A stretch of 64,000 bases of DNA from Shewanella nanhaiensis. Lineage in GTDB: Bacteria > Pseudomonadota > Gammaproteobacteria > Enterobacterales > Shewanellaceae. The stretch is from the NCBI RefSeq assembly GCF_019457885.1, contig NZ_JAHZST010000002.1, positions 310,001 through 374,000 of the forward strand. The letters are read 5' to 3'. Position 1 is the stretch's first letter, and each line of letters opens with the position of its first letter. This document shows positions 38,295 through 48,060 of this stretch, one piece after another. The notes below the pieces were generated by a model. The model did no database searches and had not been told where the DNA came from. It saw only the letters and a list, made by a program, of their open reading frames with translations. Position numbers and translations under genes: made by a program.

Positions 38295-38333
38295 CAAGAT
38301 GAGCGCCTACTAAATAAGCAGGCGCTCATCTTG
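38295..38333 (+). terminator. Long perfect hairpin without T tail
   Basis: CAAGATGAGCGCCT and AGGCGCTCATCTTG form a perfect 14-bp stem with an 11-nt loop, 49 bp past the porin stop codon. It lacks the T run of a rho-independent terminator. It may block 3' exonucleases or be a binding site instead. The rest of the 38247-38640 gap shows no gene. Confidence 0.5.
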
Positions 38334-38640
38334 CAATTAAGCAATAAGGCACTGAATAATATACATTTAACTACCTTTCAAAGTAAATAAAAGCTCAATT
38401 TTACAATTTTTTTGCCTTCTACAGAAATTGCTAGATAGATCTCACTTTTTCTCAGCATAGCCTGATATCTTCCTCATCAGCGCTTACTAATATTGAAGTT
38501 TAAATTTCCGTTACCATTTAAGTAAACACTTTAAGCTTTTAGCGTTACTAAACAACCAGTTCCGACTGGATTTCAGATGTCATTTTTACCTGTTAGCAAA
38601 CACAAAATGCCAAAGGTATTTAACAAGTAAGGAGTTCGTT

Positions 38641-38814
38641 ATGGCTCAAATGATTGACCTTGTGCCCGACGATTTAGAGATAGAAGCGATCGCTCAACCA
38701 TCAAACAGAAAAGAGATGGATGACTTAATGCGTAGACGTAACGTTAAGAAGCGTCTAGAAGATGTTTTAGCCGAAGCTGAGCTACAACGTGCCATGGGTG
38801 GAGACTTTTACTAA
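38641..38814 (+). CDS. Small conserved-looking acidic/basic protein, possibly PA3496-like
   Basis: A 57-aa protein: MAQMIDLVPDDLEIEAIA, then QPSNRKEMDDLMRRRNVKKR and LEDVLAEAELQRAMGGDFY. An AAGGAG site lies 6 nt before the ATG, and codon use looks like that of its neighbours. The RRRNVKKRLEDVLAEAEL helix recalls the short PA3496-type family of putative envelope-integrity proteins, but I cannot confirm this. No membrane segment. It is followed by a 10-bp hairpin. Confidence 0.8.
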   Translation: MAQMIDLVPDDLEIEAIAQPSNRKEMDDLMRRRNVKKRLEDVLAEAELQRAMGGDFY

Positions 38815-38830
38815 GCCACCTTTCGATGAC

Positions 38831-38856
38831 TGAATCTAGGCGAAGACCTAGATTCA
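38831..38856. terminator. Hairpin after the 57-aa gene
   Basis: TGAATCTAGG and CCTAGATTCA form a perfect 10-bp stem with loop CGAAGA, 16 bp past the stop codon. There is no T run, so termination efficiency is uncertain. Confidence 0.5.
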
Positions 38857-38945
38857 GACATAATATTTCCCAGCCCCAATAATCTTACACTTGCTCACAA
38901 AGCTAAACTTACCATAAAAATCCATTGCGAACATTCAATCGGACT

Positions 38946-40535
38946 CTATTCTGGGTAACCCGTTATATCCCTAATCTTGCTATAAAAAGGCTGTAACTTA
39001 TTGTAGATATTAAGATAGATCTCTCGGTAAAGCCTTTGGTACATCACATAATGTTCTCTATCAGGCTCAAAACGCTCGCCTTCGTGAACCATGGCTTGAA
39101 TGGCAGTTTCAAAATTTGGGTAGAGTCCAAGTCCAACTGCCGCATCGATAGCAGCCCCCAAACCAGATGTTTCTATGGTGTGGGCCCTTACCGTTGGCAA
39201 GCCAAAGATATCGGCAGCGATCTGCATAGCAGCATCACTTTGAGCGCCACCACCCGAGACTCTCAACTCTTTCACTTTACTGCCGCTCTTTTTCTCAATC
39301 GCTTCCAGCCCCTCCTTGAGGCCAAAAGCTAACCCCTCTAAAATCGCACGATAGAGGTGGGCTCGAGTATGTAGATCGCCAAAACCTATCACGGCACCTT
39401 TAGCCTCGGGGCCTGGCTGCTTTACTCCCGGCCCCCAGTACGGTTGCAACATCAGCCCCATGGAACCTGGTGGCACACTGTTCACCAGCTCATCAAACAG
39501 GGCTTCGGCTTCCACTCCTGCCTCTTCGGCTTTCGTCTGCTCAATATGAGCAAACTGCTCCTTAAACCAGCTCACCATCCAAAAACCGCGATAGAGCATC
39601 ACTTCACTGCAAAAAGCACCTGTAATAGCTGACGGATATGCAGGCAGAAAACGCACCGCTTCGGTATAACGCTTCATGGTGACATTGATGGTGGCCGTGG
39701 TACCGAAACTTAGGCAACCAACATCGGCACTTTGGCCGCCAGAACCAAGTACTTCACAGGCTTTATCTGCAGCGGCAGCGATCACAGTTAATCCCAGGGG
39801 GATCCCTGTTTGCTCACTTGCCAGTTGAGTTACCTCACCAATCTTATCTCCAGGCTTTACCAGCGGCAGTAGCTGATCTGGCCTGACATTCAGCGCCCGC
39901 CACTTCCAATCCCATTTAGGTGCCCATCTGTGTTTCTTATAATCGAAGGGCAGATAGCCCACCTGAGATCCTATCGAGTCCGCCCACTCACCCGTCAGCT
40001 TGTGATGAAAGAAGCCAGATAAAAAGGCAAATTTATAGGTTTTATTCCACAACTCCCGTTTCTCAATATAGAGCCAGTTTGGTTGAGCACGACTTCTAAA
40101 ATTGGCGATCGTTTCACTTAATCCCATCAGCTTAAACAGGGGATCCCAGATCCCACCTAAGCGCGGAAGTGGTTCAGCTTTACGTTGATCTAACCAGAGT
40201 ATGGCTGGATGCAGTGGCTCTCCTTGACTGTCTAACGGCAGCATAGTGCCACGCTGTGTGGTCACCGACACGCCCTTAATTCTGCTTTTATCTATGCCTT
40301 GCAGCCAAAGTGCCTGACAAGCATCACACACATTCTGCCAATAGTAGTCACCACTTTGTTCACACCAGCCAGATTGAGGTGACTCATAGGGGATCAACTT
40401 TATCTGTGACTTGGCGATCAATTGACCCTGGAGATCGAAAATAAGTGCACGAACACTCTGAGTACCGTTATCAATAGTTAAGATCCAGTCAGCTTCTGGC
40501 CCATGCTCATCTTGCTGTTTACTCTTATCCATCAC
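38946..40535 (-). CDS. FGGY-family carbohydrate kinase
   Basis: A 529-aa kinase with the FGGY ATP-grasp motifs: WILTIDNGTQSVRALIFD at the start (phosphate 1), the CLSFGTTATINV segment (phosphate 2), and ELRVSGGGAQSDAAMQIAADIFGLP (adenosine motif). The family phosphorylates sugars or polyols such as glycerol, xylulose or gluconate. The substrate here is unknown, but its partner genes act on glycerol phosphate-like compounds. It is the last gene of a three-gene operon and overlaps the dehydrogenase gene by 11 bp. Confidence 0.9.
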   Translation of the reverse strand: MMDKSKQQDEHGPEADWILTIDNGTQSVRALIFDLQGQLIAKSQIKLIPYESPQSGWCEQSGDYYWQNVCDACQALWLQGIDKSRIKGVSVTTQRGTMLPLDSQGEPLHPAILWLDQRKAEPLPRLGGIWDPLFKLMGLSETIANFRSRAQPNWLYIEKRELWNKTYKFAFLSGFFHHKLTGEWADSIGSQVGYLPFDYKKHRWAPKWDWKWRALNVRPDQLLPLVKPGDKIGEVTQLASEQTGIPLGLTVIAAAADKACEVLGSGGQSADVGCLSFGTTATINVTMKRYTEAVRFLPAYPSAITGAFCSEVMLYRGFWMVSWFKEQFAHIEQTKAEEAGVEAEALFDELVNSVPPGSMGLMLQPYWGPGVKQPGPEAKGAVIGFGDLHTRAHLYRAILEGLAFGLKEGLEAIEKKSGSKVKELRVSGGGAQSDAAMQIAADIFGLPTVRAHTIETSGLGAAIDAAVGLGLYPNFETAIQAMVHEGERFEPDREHYVMYQRLYREIYLNIYNKLQPFYSKIRDITGYPE

Positions 40536-42099
40536 AGATATTTTCCCTCACTTGCCGAGTGGGTAGTTGATAGCTTGAATTAAATATCTGCTCAAACCGG
40601 CTCCACTCCTTATCCGCCTCATTACTCGACCAACCTAGGTGACGACAACACAGCCGCGAAATCGCTTCGCGGTAACGAACAATTTCGGCTCCAAGTTGTA
40701 ACCCTAGCCGTGTACGACGCAGCAGTAGATCATCCAGATGCTCGACGCATTCATTAGCCAATGACCACTCAAGCTCTCGCCACTGACAACGGCTGACTCC
40801 TATGGTATCTGAATTAACCATAGCGAAGACCTGCGGTGCAAAATAGCCAAAATATCCACTCAGGTGCTTATCAGCATAACCTTGCTCGCTTTGGCTAAAC
40901 TTAGCTCTTTTTAGCTCACCAAAGATCTCTGGGCTCTGTTCACTGACTTTCTCGAGGGTCTGTTTTGCCATCAGGTGATAGCTAGTTAACTTACCTCCAG
41001 TTACTGAAATAAGCCCAGGCTTAGACCAGATAATATGCTCACGGGACTCTTTCGACGGTGCTTTATCATTGGATTCGCTGAAGATGGGACGTATGCCGCT
41101 CCAGCTGCTTATCACATCCCCCTCCTCTATATTGTGCTTGGGGAAATAATGCCTAGCTAACTCCAATAGATAATCCACCTCCTCCTGAGCTATTCCGGGT
41201 TCACAATCTAGATCCCCGTGATGATCTAAGTCTGTCGTACCAATTACACTGCAGGCCTGCCAAGGATAGATATACACAGGGCGACCATCTTGAGGGTGGT
41301 AGAAGGTGATGCAGGCTGAAACAGGTAGACGCTCAAAAGGCAATACTAGATGACTGCCTCTAAGCGGCCTTAATCCCCCTTGAGCTAAAGGATGCAGCTT
41401 ATCTGCCCAGCAGCCAGCGGCATTGATAACACACTTGGCCTTTACCTTATGCCTCTTCTGCCCTTCGTTTACGCTAACCTCGACACCAGAGATCCTACTT
41501 TCTCCCTCAATAAAACCACTAACCTTGGCATAGTTCAGCGCCAGGCCACCAGCTAATACGCCATCTTGCAGGGATCGCAACACCAAACGCGCGTCGTCAG
41601 TCACCCCATCGGCAAACAGGTTCACACCACTTATCTCATCGAATGCCACTTCAGATAACCAGCTACGAGCCTTCTCAATACTGAGTGGTTTATGATGTTG
41701 ACTCCCAGCCAACTTGTCGTAGACAGAGAGCACTCGATGAAAAATCGCCGCAGAGGGAAAATCTCCCCGTTTATGCAGCATCAGATAGGGCATAAGCTCA
41801 ACCAGCCCCGGTAGCTCAGTCAGTAGAGACTCCCGCTCTCTGGCAGCATCTCGCGTCATCTTCCATTGACCACTAGCAAGATAGCGCAGCCCCCCATGTA
41901 CCATTTTGGAAGATCGGCTTGAGGTGCCCCAGGCAAAATCTTGCTGCTCTAACAGCAAGACTTTAGCACCTTGGCTAGCTGCAAGATGGAAGATCCCAGC
42001 CCCCGTGATCCCGCCGCCTATGATGATCAGATCATATTCAGCATCTCCGTGCTCAATAGCGGTGCTTGCCTCTCTGGCCGCCTGAGTCAAGGTTTTCAT
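40525..42099 (-). CDS. GlpD-like FAD-dependent glycerol-3-phosphate dehydrogenase family protein
   Basis: A 524-aa flavoprotein with the FAD dinucleotide motif IIIGGGITGAG (28-35 region) and the SSRSSKMVHGGLRYLASGQW segment typical of GlpD. IYPWQACSVIGTTDLDHHGD and the later GIRPIFSE and SVTGGKLTSYH segments also match. It would oxidise a glycerol-3-phosphate-like substrate and feed electrons to quinone. The C-terminal part is present but divergent from housekeeping GlpD, so a related substrate is possible. It overlaps the upstream oxidase gene by 4 bp (ATGA) and the kinase gene by 11 bp, showing strong translational coupling. Confidence 0.9.
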   Translation of the reverse strand: MKTLTQAAREASTAIEHGDAEYDLIIIGGGITGAGIFHLAASQGAKVLLLEQQDFAWGTSSRSSKMVHGGLRYLASGQWKMTRDAARERESLLTELPGLVELMPYLMLHKRGDFPSAAIFHRVLSVYDKLAGSQHHKPLSIEKARSWLSEVAFDEISGVNLFADGVTDDARLVLRSLQDGVLAGGLALNYAKVSGFIEGESRISGVEVSVNEGQKRHKVKAKCVINAAGCWADKLHPLAQGGLRPLRGSHLVLPFERLPVSACITFYHPQDGRPVYIYPWQACSVIGTTDLDHHGDLDCEPGIAQEEVDYLLELARHYFPKHNIEEGDVISSWSGIRPIFSESNDKAPSKESREHIIWSKPGLISVTGGKLTSYHLMAKQTLEKVSEQSPEIFGELKRAKFSQSEQGYADKHLSGYFGYFAPQVFAMVNSDTIGVSRCQWRELEWSLANECVEHLDDLLLRRTRLGLQLGAEIVRYREAISRLCCRHLGWSSNEADKEWSRFEQIFNSSYQLPTRQVRENICDG

Positions 42100-43775
42100 T
42101 GCTCTTGCTTCCCATGACTTCGAAGAGAGTTAGCTGGGATCCCTTTAAATAATTTCCCCGGATTTAACTGGCCGCTGGGATCAAAAGCGTTAAAGTAGTT
42201 TTGCAATGAGTCGACCACTCGCTCGCCCTTTTCTCTCACTAAGTAGGCAGCGTGATCGCCACCAACGCCGTGCTGATGACTGATGGTTCCACTGCTTTCA
42301 ACGATCAGCTGTGAGGTGGTGGATTTTAACGTCTGCCATCGAGCAAAGGTCTCTTCATAGGTCGCTGAGACTGGAAATAGGTAAGTGGTGTAGATACTGG
42401 CGCCATCGCTATACAGGTGCGATAGATGAGAGAATACGTGAACTTTACTCTGCAGTGCATCCGGCGATTCAGAGCTATCAGCCAGCCCCTCCCTAAGACT
42501 CTGCTCAATCTTCTCTGTAAGTGGGGCAATATTTGACCAGTTAGTCGCGGTCTCTAAGGTATCAATGGCGTAGCCCATCTGCCACAACGTCTCTCTCAAG
42601 TAGGGGAAAGCGAAGCGCTTATGCGCCCATTTTTTACCTAGGCTTTGACCCGTATTGACTCCATTAAATTGAGAGATAACCGCTTTCAATCGTTTATAAC
42701 TCTGCTTATTGCTCTTTTTATCGCCCGTGATCCCATAGACCAACATGCATTTATCATCACCCACCCCTTTCAACGAAAGCAGCTTTGTCAGCCAGTGACG
42801 TTGAGTCTGATTTGCCGATAGGTAGAGCTGAGTATGGGTTTCAATGCTATTACTCACCCTTAGCATGGAAAGAGGCAATCCCAGTTGCACCGCCTCTCTG
42901 GCGCAAGCGATTCCCTGTTGCCAATTAGGCATAAAGGCCACACCAAAAAACTCCTCTTCAGGTAAGCGACTCACTCTCACTTTTGCCTCGGTTAATATTC
43001 CTAAATGTCCTTCCGATCCCAGCACCAATTGGCGCCAATCCGGTCCTGCAGATGAAGCGGGAAGTGTTGGAATGTCTACCTTGCCCTCAAAGGTCTCTAT
43101 CTCCCCTCCGGCAAACAGATTTTCAATCCGTCCATAACCTAAAGACTGCTGACCACTAGAGCGAGTAACCACCCAGCCTCCTAAGGTCGAGAGTTCAAAA
43201 GATTGAGGGAAGTGGCCTAAGGTAAAACCCTGAGCTTGCAGTTGAGACTCAAGAAATGGTCCCTTGACGCCGGCGCCAAATGTAGCGATTTGATCCACCC
43301 TATCGAGATCAAGTAAACGGTTCATTTTACTCATGGAGATGGTTAGCACAGGCTTATCTGAAACAGTTGGAGTGATATGCCCCACCACAGAAGTGCCGCC
43401 GCCATAGGGGATCAGTTGCCACCCTTGCTCTTTGGCTTCAGCCATTAAGATACGAATATCTTCACTGCTTCTGGGAAAAGCCACCCCGTCTGGAAAAAGG
43501 TTAAACTCACCGCTCTTCATCGCCAACCAATCTGGCAAGCTTTGACCACGAGCGTGACGCACTCTCACCTCGGCATCACAGGTATAAAGATCACTCTCAT
43601 CGAGACGAGACTTAGGCACTTTCGCCAGCACCTCATCCAAAGTTGCGACGGGCAAAGGGGTCGCTAGACCTAAAGTCTCAGTGATAAAACTCGCGCCATC
43701 AGCAGTGAGCGCTAAACTTTTCTCCCTATCACCCCACCCATTCCACTGACGATTATCCTGTTGTGACTTACCCAT
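42096..43775 (-). CDS. FAD_binding_4 oxidase, alkyl-dihydroxyacetonephosphate synthase-like
   Basis: A 559-aa flavoprotein of the VAO/PCMH fold. The FAD motif IPYGGGTSVVGH (about residues 113-124) and the region ATFGAGVKGPFLESQLQAQGFTLGHFPQS (in pieces) match the alkyl-DHAP synthase group and related D-2-hydroxyacid oxidases. The C-terminal active-site stretch is SSGTISHQHGVGGDH: a His-x-His where eukaryotic alkyl-DHAP synthase has three consecutive His. The reaction is therefore uncertain. It is the first gene of the operon and divergent from an AraC regulator; the ATG is only about 70-110 bp from the regulator's start. Confidence 0.88.
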   Translation of the reverse strand: MGKSQQDNRQWNGWGDREKSLALTADGASFITETLGLATPLPVATLDEVLAKVPKSRLDESDLYTCDAEVRVRHARGQSLPDWLAMKSGEFNLFPDGVAFPRSSEDIRILMAEAKEQGWQLIPYGGGTSVVGHITPTVSDKPVLTISMSKMNRLLDLDRVDQIATFGAGVKGPFLESQLQAQGFTLGHFPQSFELSTLGGWVVTRSSGQQSLGYGRIENLFAGGEIETFEGKVDIPTLPASSAGPDWRQLVLGSEGHLGILTEAKVRVSRLPEEEFFGVAFMPNWQQGIACAREAVQLGLPLSMLRVSNSIETHTQLYLSANQTQRHWLTKLLSLKGVGDDKCMLVYGITGDKKSNKQSYKRLKAVISQFNGVNTGQSLGKKWAHKRFAFPYLRETLWQMGYAIDTLETATNWSNIAPLTEKIEQSLREGLADSSESPDALQSKVHVFSHLSHLYSDGASIYTTYLFPVSATYEETFARWQTLKSTTSQLIVESSGTISHQHGVGGDHAAYLVREKGERVVDSLQNYFNAFDPSGQLNPGKLFKGIPANSLRSHGKQEQ

Positions 43776-43885
43776 AATGATTGACCCATTTGCATAGCGA
43801 TAAATTTATCCTACAATATCGCAACATTTTGTCAGTGACATATATGGACAAGATGAACATTAAACGAGCGATGGAGACACAGCCT

Positions 43886-44923
43886 ATGCCAGTGATAAAA
43901 GCGCCCTCTTCTCCATCACTGGGCACCACCTCTATGCCGCCTGTACAACAGTTTTTGCAGGCAGCGAGGCATTGCAAGGTTGATATTTCCGCGGCACTTG
44001 CTTTGGTTGGTATAGATAAAGCCACACTCTATGACGCAGATGCCCGCATCGATGGTGAGCGGTTTCAACGGCTACTTCACCACCTAATTGAGCACTCAGA
44101 GCATCCACTTTTTGGCCTCTACAGCGCCCGTTTTATTCAGCCAGATCGCTTCACTATTTTGGGGCAGATAGGCTTAAATTCAGATAACTTCGCCCAAGCC
44201 CTCAAACAAGCGATGCCGCTTGAGAAGCTTGTAGGGGATATGGGGATCACAGAGCTAAGGGAGCATTCTCAAGGATTAAAGATGGTGTGGCACTGCCAAT
44301 ATAGTCACCCACTGGTTATCCCTCACCTTATCGATAATGTGTTGGCCTCTTGGGTCAACTTCGCTCGTTTTTTGATGGAGGATAACCGCGCAACTGCAGT
44401 TGAGGTTAAGCTACAGAGATCTCAACCTAGTTTTCAGGAGGCCAAGGAGTATCAAGCCCTTTTTGATTGTCCTGTTCTATTTGAGCAGAGTGAAAATGCC
44501 ATCCTTATCGACAAAGCCCTGCTGACTCGCCCACTTCCCAGCGGCGATAATCGCCGCCTGCCGCAATTGATGGCTAACGCGCAGCAAAGGCTCAAACATA
44601 TGGGCAGCGGCGATCAACTGCAATTGGCTACCGCTCGGGTGATCCGCCAGCTTCTTCCACAGGGAACAATAAGCCGGGAGTTAGTTGCCGACCAGCTTCA
44701 CCTCACAGGGAGAACCCTACAGCGCAAACTGTTAAAGCAGGGAATAAGTTACCAAACTCTCGTGGATAATATTCGTCATGAGATGGCCGACTACTGGCTT
44801 ACTTGCAGTGAGTTATCAGCCAGTGAGATAGCGGTCGAACTTGGCTTTAGTGATGTCAGAGTGTTTTTCCGTGCCTACAAGAACTGGAGCGGACACTCCC
44901 CAGGAGTGAAGCGACTAAGATAG
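43886..44923 (+). CDS. AraC-family transcriptional regulator
   Basis: About 345 aa. The N-terminal region is the arabinose_bd-like ligand domain of the OruR/ArgR-type AraC subgroup (FQRLLHHLIEHSEHPLFGLYSARFIQPDRF, in parts). The C-terminal double helix-turn-helix begins near LVADQLHLTGRTLQRKLLKQGISYQTLVDN and ends ASEIAVELGFSDVRVFFRAYKNWSGHSPG. It lies divergent to the FAD oxidase-GlpD-kinase operon and most likely controls it. The start is unclear: the frame opens at 43781, too close to the oxidase start. The ATG at 43886 has a GGAG site 9 nt upstream, and ATG at 43844 or 43871 is possible. Confidence 0.88.
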   Translation: MPVIKAPSSPSLGTTSMPPVQQFLQAARHCKVDISAALALVGIDKATLYDADARIDGERFQRLLHHLIEHSEHPLFGLYSARFIQPDRFTILGQIGLNSDNFAQALKQAMPLEKLVGDMGITELREHSQGLKMVWHCQYSHPLVIPHLIDNVLASWVNFARFLMEDNRATAVEVKLQRSQPSFQEAKEYQALFDCPVLFEQSENAILIDKALLTRPLPSGDNRRLPQLMANAQQRLKHMGSGDQLQLATARVIRQLLPQGTISRELVADQLHLTGRTLQRKLLKQGISYQTLVDNIRHEMADYWLTCSELSASEIAVELGFSDVRVFFRAYKNWSGHSPGVKRLR

Positions 44924-45013
44924 TGATAAGCGTGATCGGCAATGTATATTTGTTGTGCCATATCTGTCATAACTAATATCTGGGCATAGATTATCGAGAG
45001 CAAGGAGCTTGAG

Positions 45014-45955
45014 ATGAAACCATTACTTTTTATGCTGTTACCCTTTATCCTGACAGCCTGTCAGGGAGAGGTGAGTAACCAAGCTTTAGGCACCTTAGAG
45101 CGTGACCGGGTGTTACTCAGAGCCACCGTCAGTGAAATCGTCACAGCCCTGCCCCAAAAAGAGGGAAACCGGGTAGAAAAAGGTGAGCTCTTAGTTCAGT
45201 TTGATAACCGTAAGCAACTGGCAAGAGTCACCTTCGCCAAAGCCGAAGTGAGTAAGGCTGAGTCTTACCTGCTAAGGCTAACTAATGGCGAGAGACCAGA
45301 AGATATCGCCAGTGCACAGGCCAATGTTGCCCGTACCCAAGCTGCGCTAGTCGAAGCCAATCAAAGCTATCAACGAAGCTCAAGTCTGCTCAAGCAAAAA
45401 CTCACCAGTCAAGCCACTCAAGACGCAGCAAAAGCTAACAAAGACAAGGCTCAAGCAGAACTTATAGTTGCCAAAGAGAACCTAAGTAAACTTATAGCTG
45501 GAGTACGTGTTGAGGATATCAATCAGGCCAAAGCCGCACTGGATGCTAGTATCGCTAACCTCTCATTAGAGGAGCAGACCTTAGATGATTTAAGTGTTAT
45601 CGCGACACGAAGTGGTCGATTGGACAGCCTGCCTTTTAACTTAGGCGAACGCGTCCCCTCTGGCGCGGTCATTGTTGCCATTCAAGCCGATAACGCTCCC
45701 TATGCTCGCGTCTATGTCCCTGAGCCCTACATGGCAAAACTCACCATAGGTCAAAAGATGAGAGTAAGAGTCGATGGTATAGAGACCCCTTTTATCGGCA
45801 CCCTGCGCCGACTCAGCCAAGAATCGGCATTCACCCCCTACTATGCCCTCAACCAACAAGACAGATCGCGACTTGTATTTCTAGCAGAAGTTGATCTCGG
45901 CAGCGATGCCGACACACTGCCAACTGGGATCCCTTCACAAGTGGAGCTACCATAA
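45014..45955 (+). CDS. HlyD-family membrane fusion lipoprotein of an ABC exporter
   Basis: A 313-aa lipoprotein with lipobox LTAC (Cys16), so it is lipid-anchored in the periplasm. It has the barrel-sandwich segment VTALPQKEGNRVEKGELLVQFDNR and a long coiled-coil region (about 70-180) with ANVARTQAALVEANQSYQRSS. The second half of the sandwich follows (RSGRLDSLPFNLGERVPSGAVI). It should link an inner-membrane ABC pump to an outer-membrane channel. It overlaps the ATPase gene by one base, and an AAGGAG site precedes the ATG. The layout matches the YbhG/YhiI group. Confidence 0.9.
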   Translation: MKPLLFMLLPFILTACQGEVSNQALGTLERDRVLLRATVSEIVTALPQKEGNRVEKGELLVQFDNRKQLARVTFAKAEVSKAESYLLRLTNGERPEDIASAQANVARTQAALVEANQSYQRSSSLLKQKLTSQATQDAAKANKDKAQAELIVAKENLSKLIAGVRVEDINQAKAALDASIANLSLEEQTLDDLSVIATRSGRLDSLPFNLGERVPSGAVIVAIQADNAPYARVYVPEPYMAKLTIGQKMRVRVDGIETPFIGTLRRLSQESAFTPYYALNQQDRSRLVFLAEVDLGSDADTLPTGIPSQVELP

Positions 45956-46923
45956 TGAGTAACTTAAGTCCCTCCTCCGAACTCGCTATCGATGCTAAGG
46001 GGCTCACTAAGAAGTTCGGCCAGCTGGCTGCCGTATCGGATCTAAACCTGCAAGTGCCTAAGGGGCATATTTATGGTTTTCTTGGACCTAATGGTTGTGG
46101 TAAATCCACCAGCATTCGTATGTTAACTGGCCTGCTGACACCCACAGAGGGCTCCATTCAAGTATTAGGCATGTCAATACCAAAACAAGCCGAAGCACTC
46201 AGGTTACGAATAGGCTATATGACCCAGAAGTTCTCCCTCTATGAGGATCTCACCGTCAAGGAAAACCTAGAGTTTATCTCCCAGATCTACTGCCTGAGTC
46301 CCAATGACAGTCGTAGCAAAATATCTCAGTTGATCAGCACCTATAACTTACTCAAACAGCAACATCAGTTTGCTGGCACCTTAAGCGGAGGACAAAAACA
46401 GCGACTATCACTGGCCTGCGCCTGCCTTAACGAGCCTGAACTACTGTTTCTTGATGAGCCCACCTCGGCTGTTGATCCACAAAACCGACGTGATTTTTGG
46501 GAGCAGCTGTTCGATCTATCAGAGACTGGGACCAGTATCTTGGTCACCACCCACTATATGGATGAAGCGGAGCGTTGCCATGGCCTTGCGATTATGGAGC
46601 AAGGTTTTATCCGCGCCGATGGCAGCCCCAATGATTTGATGCAGCAGATGGGCGTAAATGTGCTCGAAGTGAGTCACTCTAGCCTAAGGGAGCTTAAAAA
46701 CTCCCTGCTCGCCTTTAAAGAGATCAAATCAGCAGCTCAGCTCGGTTCTCGCTTACGGGTTTTAGTCGACAATAGAGTCACCGATCCCAATGCTTGGCTA
46801 AGACAAGCTAGGCCAGATTTAAAACAAGCAGAGATAAGGCTCGCCCCACCTAACCTTGAAGATGTCTTTGTGACAGTCACTGGCCAGCAGCCTTCCTCGC
46901 CAATAATCTCGGCGGAGGTGTAA
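45955..46923 (+). CDS. ABC transporter ATP-binding protein (YbhF-like, single domain)
   Basis: A 322-aa ATPase with Walker A GPNGCGKST (44-52), signature LSGGQKQRLSL, and Walker B ELLFLDEPTSAVD with the switch His in TTHYMDEAE. The C-terminal extension is of the DrrA/CcmA type. E. coli YbhF carries two such domains in one chain, while this has one. It is the energy subunit for the permease that starts two bases later. Drugs, lipids or other amphiphiles are the usual substrates of this group, unspecific here. Confidence 0.93.
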   Translation: MSNLSPSSELAIDAKGLTKKFGQLAAVSDLNLQVPKGHIYGFLGPNGCGKSTSIRMLTGLLTPTEGSIQVLGMSIPKQAEALRLRIGYMTQKFSLYEDLTVKENLEFISQIYCLSPNDSRSKISQLISTYNLLKQQHQFAGTLSGGQKQRLSLACACLNEPELLFLDEPTSAVDPQNRRDFWEQLFDLSETGTSILVTTHYMDEAERCHGLAIMEQGFIRADGSPNDLMQQMGVNVLEVSHSSLRELKNSLLAFKEIKSAAQLGSRLRVLVDNRVTDPNAWLRQARPDLKQAEIRLAPPNLEDVFVTVTGQQPSSPIISAEV

Positions 46924-46924
46924 T

Positions 46925-48028
46925 ATGTCATTTACCAACAGTATCCGCAGAATAAAAGCCATTACCGTCAAAGAGATCCGGCAACTGAAGCGAGATCGTA
47001 TTACTTTTGGAATGGTAGTCATGATCCCACTGATCCAACTGCTGCTTTTTGGCTACGCCATCAACACCGATGTTCGCAATGTGCCCGTCGCCATCGTCGA
47101 TCAAAGTGACTCGGCGGCAGGTCGATGGATAGTCGAAGCGATTAAAGTGACCCAAGTTGCTTCCGTCGAGGCATTTTATAAAACAAGCACAGAAGCGGAA
47201 GCGGCGATCACCCGTGGCGAGGTACGAGCCGCACTTATCTTACCCCCTAACCTCACCGAAAAACTCGCCAACAATGAAACCTTAGGCCAGTGGATAGTCG
47301 ATGGCTCAGACACCATGATCGCTGGTGCTATGAAGCAGCTGAGAAACATGCCGCTGGATCAGATAACAGGCATCAATACTCAAAAACCTGCCACCTTTGA
47401 GGTTGCCCTCTTCTACAACCCTGAGCAGCGATCTGCAGTTAATATCGTGCCAGGCCTAATCGCGGTTATCCTTACAATGACCATGATCCTGTTCACCTCG
47501 GCAGCCATCGTCCGCGAGCGTGAAAAGGGCAATCTGGAGCTACTGATCACCACCCCAATCAAGCCTCTTGAACTAATGTTGGGTAAAATTCTGCCCTACA
47601 TTATTGTGGGCTTGATCCAGATGACTATTATTTTAGGGCTGGGGCATTTTATCTTCGATGTACCGATAAATGGCTCTCTAGCACAACTGCTTATGGGCAC
47701 CTTGCTCTTTATCGCCGCCAGTTTAACCTTAGGGCTAATTATCTCGACCATAGCTCGAACTCAATTACAGGCGATGCAGATGACCATCTTTATCATACTG
47801 CCTACCATCTTACTATCAGGCTTTATGTTTCCTTTTGAAGCCATGCCAAAACCCGCCCAGTGGATTGCAGAGATCTTACCTGCAACTCACTTTATGCGGA
47901 TCATTCGTGCCGTAGTACTTAGAGGGGGAGAGATAGGCGATATGCCCTTCGATACACTCTGGTTAGTGGGCTTTACTGTGATTGGGATTATTATCGCCTC
48001 ACTACGATTCAATAAGCGTTTGGATTAA
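46925..48028 (+). CDS. ABC-2 family exporter permease (YbhR/YbhS-like)
   Basis: A 367-aa membrane protein of the ABC2_membrane_3 type. One N-terminal helix ([18 protein letters not shown]) precedes a periplasmic loop of about 140 residues. Five helices follow, including [34 protein letters not shown] (in parts) with the conserved EREKGNLE intracellular helix. A GGAGG site overlaps the ATPase end, so the genes are translationally coupled. Only one permease gene is present, so it would have to work as a homodimer. The next gene (dsdA) starts 32 bp later without a terminator between. Confidence 0.92.
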   Translation: MSFTNSIRRIKAITVKEIRQLKRDRITFGMVVMIPLIQLLLFGYAINTDVRNVPVAIVDQSDSAAGRWIVEAIKVTQVASVEAFYKTSTEAEAAITRGEVRAALILPPNLTEKLANNETLGQWIVDGSDTMIAGAMKQLRNMPLDQITGINTQKPATFEVALFYNPEQRSAVNIVPGLIAVILTMTMILFTSAAIVREREKGNLELLITTPIKPLELMLGKILPYIIVGLIQMTIILGLGHFIFDVPINGSLAQLLMGTLLFIAASLTLGLIISTIARTQLQAMQMTIFIILPTILLSGFMFPFEAMPKPAQWIAEILPATHFMRIIRAVVLRGGEIGDMPFDTLWLVGFTVIGIIIASLRFNKRLD

Positions 48029-48060
48029 CCATATTTTTTAAAACTAAAAACGAAACTGAA

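Noticed and set aside
43768..44025. Antisense frame of 85 codons opposite the AraC regulator start
   Set aside because: It overlaps both real genes, has no ribosome site and shows no protein-like pattern.
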